DNA of 64,000 nt, from positions 682,001 through 746,000 of the forward strand of contig JAULSR010000004.1 in the NCBI GenBank assembly GCA_030512295.1, in the 5' to 3' direction. A program made the translations under genes and the position numbers. This DNA comes from Bombardia bombarda. Lineage: Eukaryota > Ascomycota > Sordariomycetes > Sordariales > Lasiosphaeriaceae. This document shows positions 58,627 through 64,000 of the stretch, in pieces (position 1 is the stretch's first letter; each line of letters starts with the position of its first letter). The notes under the pieces are model-generated. The model was not told the DNA's origin. It was given only the letters and a program-made list of their open reading frames with translations, and ran no database searches.

Positions 58627-59980
58627 AAAGTCAATAACGACGTATCGATGCCAAGTCTGGAGACTTCTTCTGGGAACATAGGGCACCAGCAGGTGCCAAC
58701 CCCATACCCACTACCCACCACCCTCGAGAATAAATATGCCACCCTGAAGGTAAGCAAATATGCTAAATTCAACCCAAAATCACCACTTACGTAACCGGTC
58801 TAATGTGTTTGTACCCGAACAGCTTTATACTCATGTGGACGTGTTAAAGCACACCCAGGGCGTATATGACAATGTTATATGTCTTTTTGCCTTTCGATAA
58901 TTCAGACATGCTGGCCAGCAGGTGCTAACTACTCAATTCATACGTATAGCTATCTCGAACTGTGTACAGCACACATTTCTACAGGCCACTTATCTCTCCC
59001 AAGAGTCTATATAATCAGCGGATTCTGCGGCTAGGATTTCTGAAAGTGTCAGTTTAGCTGCGGAACATCTGTATATTGCCATCGCAAAGCCAGAAGATGT
59101 TCCCATATTCGAGCTTTCCGCTCTTTACGACAACTCGCATTGGGCTGTGTATTTGTTTCCAAGACTCTCTCTTCATAACCGTCGTGCATCATACAGTGCT
59201 GAGTACTTCCTCTTGAGTTGTGTCCCGCGACGCCACATCCAATATTACGCAAAATTATAAAAAGCTGAATTAGCCATGTCTATCCCTCTATCTGCCTTTT
59301 CCCGAGACCCTCCAAAGTCAATTCACCTGCCTGCCTGACTCGAAGGATCCGATAGAGGAACCAAGATGTTGATCAGTTGGTGGCCACTAGCCTCGCCCAC
59401 CTATTGAACGAAGAAACGAATGAATAGATGGGGTGGCGTCGTCGAATCCAGCTTGTGGATTATTAAGCTTTGTTTGTTATACTATCAATAGCTATGGAAT
59501 GAATATTTTGGTAGTAGGCAGTCGGCCCACCTATACATGTAGCCAGGTTAATCACCTTTCGCGCCCATATCTCCAAGTAAATCATCTTGTTTTGGCCATC
59601 CCCGTCCAATAAACACCTCTCTACTCCAGAGATGCAAGACGGAGAAGGAAGAATGGGATAAACCCCCCAAATCTTCATCCACCCCCAGAACAAATAAATA
59701 GCCCAAGGAGGGATAAGAGAATACGACCAACTAGTTCTCCCGTACAGTAGTAGTAGTAACTATTAACACCTACCACCATCTCACGCACCAGGCTGTGAGG
59801 AAACACGAGGGGCTATAAGTTGCTAAGAAACTCTTGCGTAAAGCCCATATAAGGGTATATTCCACTCGAAACACCGCTCGTGGACAAGACAGGCTATAAA
59901 AAACACGCAGAAACATATCCCCCGAACGACATGTCTCAAGTGAGACAGACCATGAAGTATATTACCAAACTAACGCGACT
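58627..59980. other. Intergenic between convergent 3' ends
   Basis: About 1.35 kb, AT-rich, no supportable gene. Confidence 0.6.
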
Positions 59981-62018
59981 TTATCGTGTCATCTGTGTCA
60001 TCGAGTAGTCGACTCGCCGCGGCTGTTCGTTGTCCATCATCATATTAAACGATTGCTCAACGGGCGGATTATGAATACCAGGAAACCCCGGCTGGCCGGG
60101 CAGTTGCGGCACTGGAGGGGCTTCTGAACCCTGCTCGCGCTGCTGCCCGCGGCTGACACGGCCCGTTTGCTGGTCGACCCACGAAGTGACAGTCCGGAAG
60201 CGAGCCGGCATGTCTTCACTGGACTCTGTATAAACTGTGTCTCTTCGACCCTGGTCCTGACCCTGACTTCGACTCTGGGCCTGGTCTTGACGCTGGTCCT
60301 GGCGCTGGTCCTGACGCTGGTCCTGCCGTTGACTTTGAGACATCCATGAAAAGCGAGCACCGTAATTGTCGGGCCCTTGAAGATTGGCTGCAACAGGTGG
60401 TGGTCGTGTGATTGGCTGCTGCCGAACGACAATGTCGCCGTCACCAAAGCCCGAGGAGATCGATGATAACGCACTGGCCCGATGGACCACCCGGCGTGCT
60501 GGATCATATGCCTCGGATGGCTGCCGAGCCATTTCGGATTGATTGTAGAACACATCCGGCCCCATCCGCGAGCGGATGGTGCTTGTGGGAATAGTACTTG
60601 TGGGAGCAGTACCCGTCATGACCGTGCCAAAATGTCCCAAGTCGGTGGAGCTGAATGATACCTGAGCTTGATGAGAGTTGCTCATGGTGTTTGATGGGCT
60701 GATAGTATTGGTGAAGAACTGTTGGCTCAAGACCCCTGGATACAAGTGTTGCGGCATGAAATTTTGTTGTGTCTCTTGTACCCCAATCGTCGACTGCTGC
60801 TGCTGCTGCTGCTGCAAGTGCATCTTTTCTGGACCATAGACTCCCTCTAGCTGCGATGGTCCAGCAGAGTTTGCTTTCTCTCGGTAACTTGGAGGTGAGC
60901 TACTGACAGCAGTCGAGTCATCTAATCTTTGCCAGCTTATTTGTCTCAGGAAAGGAATTCTGGCAAGAAGCCGCCCCAGAAACCCCTTGCGGGAGGTATC
61001 AGATTTGTCATCACCGTTGACTTTGGACTTCTTCATTGCTCGCCAGATGATCCAGCTGATAAAACAAACCATGATGAAAGCTCCTAGAAACATAATTAGC
61101 CATTACGTTACAGCCATTAAACGCAGTTGGGATTCTTACCTATCGAACCGACTGAGATTAGTACGCGCTCAGACGTCGGGTCGAGGCCAGATTGAGCGAT
61201 CGGCTCGTTCACTTGCAACGCTTGAGGGGAGGTTGTTGGAGCTGATGCTTGCGATGTGTAACTTTCAATGGCATTGTTTGGTTGTGCAGCATCACCAGTT
61301 GTCGTAGCAGAAGTAGGAACTGTAGATGTGGGACTTGTCTGAAAATAACAGTTAGAAAAGATTATACATGCTGACTGACGGGGGCTCCTACTTCAGATGG
61401 AGGGCTTGGAGCTACAGTCGAAGGCTGAGCAGCTGCGCTTGGGTCTGGCGTTGTAGCCGGGGCGGCTGTTGTAGGAGCGGGTAATGAGGCGGTGGTGGCA
61501 TTCGTTGGGGTTGTTGGGGTTGGTGAGGTTGATGCTGGGTCAGGGGCCGCCGCGGGTGCTTCAGTCCCATCTGGTGAATTACCACCAGCACCAGCGGCGC
61601 CGCCAGCAGCAACGCCAGCAGCAGCACCACCGCCAGCACCACCAGAACCACCATTACCACCACTACCGCCCTTATTGTTTCCTTTGTCGTTACCGCCGTT
61701 GCTGCCCTTGAATTTTGGATTATTACTGCCATTACCATCACCACCGCCATTGCTGTTTTTGTCTCTGTTGCTGTTATTGCTGCTGTCGTTGTCGTTGTCA
61801 TTATCGTCGTTGTCATCATCACCATTCTTTTTCTTTCTGTTCTTGTTGTTATTGAATGGCCTCGAACGCCCCTGGCCACCGTCCCCTGCGGTTGTGTCCG
61901 CCTCTTTGTCGTCGTCTTCGGCTCTACTACCGAGACTAGCCCTTGGTACGATCTGGAGGTTCTCGCCCATCCATCTTCGTGCGTTGCGCCTCCTGCTCTC
62001 TTCGCGTAGTGGTGCCAT
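59981..62018 (-). CDS. Single-pass membrane protein with low-complexity arms, unknown function
   Basis: Three exons on the minus strand: 62018-61392, 61338-61140 and 61083-59981; 642 aa. The N-terminal arm is basic, then Asp/Asn-rich, then Gly/Ala-rich, then Pro/Ser/Thr-rich. These last segments look like heavily O-glycosylated sensor or mucin stalks. One membrane helix spans the exon 2/3 junction (about residues 265-290, RVLISVGSIG-AFIMVCFISWIIWRA), followed by a basic stop-transfer KKSK. The cytosolic arm has a seven-Gln run, Ser/Thr/Gln-rich sequence, a four-copy RQDQ repeat and a C-terminal SMTQMTR. No signal peptide is visible at the chosen ATG. An in-frame TAG just upstream means the start cannot be earlier without another exon. 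The layout recalls Wsc/Mid2-like or Ser/Thr-rich sensor proteins of ascomycetes, but no cysteine-rich WSC domain is present. I do not assign a function. Confidence 0.75.
60281..60328. repeat. 12-bp tandem repeat x4 (RQDQ repeat)
   Basis: Four 12-bp units of CTGGTCCTGACG type, on the minus strand coding RQDQ in the cytosolic arm. Confidence 0.9.
60794..60814. repeat. (CTG)7 encoding poly-Gln
   Basis: Seven CTG units on the plus strand, CAG on the coding strand. Confidence 0.9.
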
Positions 62019-64000
62019 GCCCTATCCCTCACCATCCGAGTCCTCCCTTAAAAGTCGCCAGTGCGTTGACGAGCTTAAAGCATCCAGTGGAAGGATGCTT
62101 GTAGCGCGGTAGAGTCCGAATTAGGAACCAGTATTGCGTATACAAATAGCAAGTAGAATAGAGATGAAGATGCCAAACAGCTCGCTTTACAACTATTAAC
62201 CTGGCGGAGAAGAGAAACAACGGGGCGAGTGGAGATTATACAATAAAGTGTTGAAATAGATGCGGAGGCCAGCCTTGTGGAAAGAAGTGAAAGATAACAG
62301 AACAGTAACGAGGACGGCAGGGACGAAGGAAGAAGGCGGCAGAGGGTACGGAACAATACCAGAGCATGGGGGAGATCGACCTGCCGTGCGGGAGCATAAC
62401 ATATTCATGCCAGGGATCATGGCAGAGTAAAGAGAATGACGGCGGATGAACTTGCACCGACCTGGGGACCAAGAAGGAGGAGGATGGACGTGACTTCTGC
62501 CGGATCCTCCCCTGCTCCCCTTCCCCTCCCCGACAAGAGGAATGCCTAGTCAAGGAAGGGAGAGGCCTCGAGAGCATCAGATCACACATCAAGCACCCCT
62601 TGTGTGAGCCACGATGACAGGGGCCCTGTTAGGCGTGCCTGCCGAGTACGCCAGGGCTCATGGCGGCGGCATGCTGGGACGCGTGGGATAAGGCACGGGA
62701 ACGGCCAAGGCCACTGGGCATACAGAGAGTCGGGGAAGGCTGCCTATCACCTTGGGGTTGCGGTCTGTGGTAGGCATTGTGAGAAAGCTGGTAAGCGGGG
62801 GATGGAGGCGCCTCATCGACGCACGATGAGCCAGGGACATATCCTATGCAGGCAGTGCCATGTAGGAGATCTCCCCCAGAAGAGGAAGCGGGACGCAGGC
62901 ACGCTCCCTTAGCTACGTCCTCGATCTGCGGATCGTGTGTTGTAGCAGGCTGCGGCTGTGAGTTGTGAGTTGCGAATCGGTGTCTTGACAGCAACTAGCG
63001 TGGTGGTTGCACGTCTGCATTGACTGGATCTGAGGAAAGGGCAGTTGAAGTCGCACTGGACAGGGGTCTAGGCGTCTCAGCTGTAGGAGAAAGCCGTTTC
63101 AGCTGCTCAGGAAACCAGGGGGGCGGACGAGGGCGCTCGGACGCTCAGACTAGTGTACACGACAACATGTGTACGAAGTAGTAACTCCCGTCCCCATGCC
63201 ATCGCTTCTATCTGACAAGGAAAGATAGGACCGGAACAAGCACGGAAGCCAGGCTGAAAATCCAGATCGAGTTTCGATTTTTGACTCCTGCCAGGCACGT
63301 GCATTTAGCTCGGACTCGACCATCATGAGACTGGAGAGATGGCTTTAGGAAGCCCGATTCAGCAATTAGTACTGAAGTACCTGGGTTGTCTGGTTATATT
63401 GTTGCAGTCTGCTGTCAGTCTCTGCCCCCAAATGCTTGTTGTTCATTCCTGGTCAGACGAAGGACACACGGTGGTGCTGGTGATGATGCTAATGACGACA
63501 AGGACTGTTATCAGTGTGTTGTGTGTCGCGTTGTTGTGCCATTTTCAGTCAGCTAGCACACCGGTGCCTTTCTGGGGGCTAGGACAAGGTTCATGCTATA
63601 ACATTAAGCTAGAGTACGGCATGAAGGAGATGATCAGTCGCGTAGAATTATCAGGACTGTCAATCCCCCAATGTATTTGACAAAGCCTGGGCAGGATCTT
63701 GCCACGTCGTGGCAGGTTGGGACAGGTTGGGACTTTGGTGCTTTGGGGTCGCAAACGGCCTGACAGCTTGTGCCTCAAGGGACATGCTCTCCAGCCTCTG
63801 GTTGAGCCAATGGGTTCGGTCGATCCTCGGCCCCTTGTGTACTCTTGGGCACTCAAGAGCACAACTTCGCTGTTTTTCGGTTTGCAAGATCGACATCCCA
63901 AAGCTAGGACGACCAAAAGAAAGAAGAATCCATGGTCCTCTGGAAGGGCGAGAAGGGGTAGTATCTTGACTTGGGATAATGCGGGGTCAATGCATTCATT
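62019..64000. other. Right end, no supportable gene
   Basis: 5' flank of the membrane-protein gene followed by about 1.9 kb without a recognisable gene. The open frames present are not protein-like. Confidence 0.5.

Noticed and set aside
61484..62112. Pro/Leu-rich open frame opposite the membrane protein
   Set aside because: It is the mirror of the Gly/Asn repeat on the coding strand and has no independent support.
62604..63969. Genes in the right end
   Set aside because: The open frames are short and unlike proteins; I did not call any of them.
1..64000. tRNA, rRNA, transposon, telomere repeat or RIP-type decay
   Set aside because: I looked for T-loop and A/B-box consensus, inverted terminal repeats, TTAGGG arrays and AT-shifted repeated copies and saw none. 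A tRNA scan and a repeat search would be decisive.

Overview
The window is nuclear DNA from a filamentous ascomycete, most likely a Sordariomycete. The genes carry short GT-AG introns of about 50-120 bp. The protein families are those of Pezizomycotina: a fused cnxABC, a DUF3074/START protein, a Sip3/Lam-type protein, and a long-chain alcohol oxidase with filamentous-fungal architecture. Codons end mostly in C or G. I cannot name the species. There is no sign of a phage, plasmid, CRISPR array or intact transposon. I recognised no rRNA or tRNA gene.

Layout, left to right: (1) 1-2043 +, 3' part of a conserved coiled-coil protein; 3395-4440 +, eEF1A lysine methyltransferase EFM4; 5133-7516 -, PP2A scaffold subunit; 9024-11501 -, myotubularin phosphatase YMR1; 12278-13191 +, ribosomal protein S3. 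(2) 15173-16982 -, NIPA-type Mg2+ transporter in seven exons; 19887-22848 -, a 967-aa acidic protein of unknown function. (3) 23816-25632 +, delta-COP; 26226-29048 +, APC4; 29882-34432 +, Sip3/Lam-type BAR-PH-GRAM-VASt protein; 35472-37677 +, DUF3074/START-like coiled-coil protein. (4) 38141-40869 -, long-chain fatty alcohol oxidase; 42953-44400 +, ELO fatty-acid elongase. (5) 46638-47605 -, small FYVE protein; 49946-50735 +, SNARE YKT6; 53812-56257 -, molybdopterin cnxABC (MoaA-MoaC); 56917-58626 +, WRAP73-like WD40 protein; 59981-62018 -, single-pass membrane protein with low-complexity arms. From 62019 to the end I see no supportable gene.

The genes are mostly housekeeping: translation, membrane traffic, lipid and phosphoinositide metabolism, cell cycle and cofactor synthesis. 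They do not form an operon or biosynthetic cluster. The alcohol oxidase and the elongase are divergent neighbours and could share a long intergenic control region, but that is only inference.

The most unusual observations are these. Retention of one intron in cnxABC would end the MoaA half exactly at Gly-Gly-stop, while splicing removes the Gly-Gly and fuses MoaC. YKT6 needs a GC-AG intron after codon 7. RPS3 is followed in frame by 30 coding-like codons after its stop. Delta-COP has a first coding exon that is just ATG. Five apparent one-base losses in homopolymers break four conserved genes in the same way, which points to sequence or assembly error rather than gene decay. I saw nothing that I would call a clearly new biological system.
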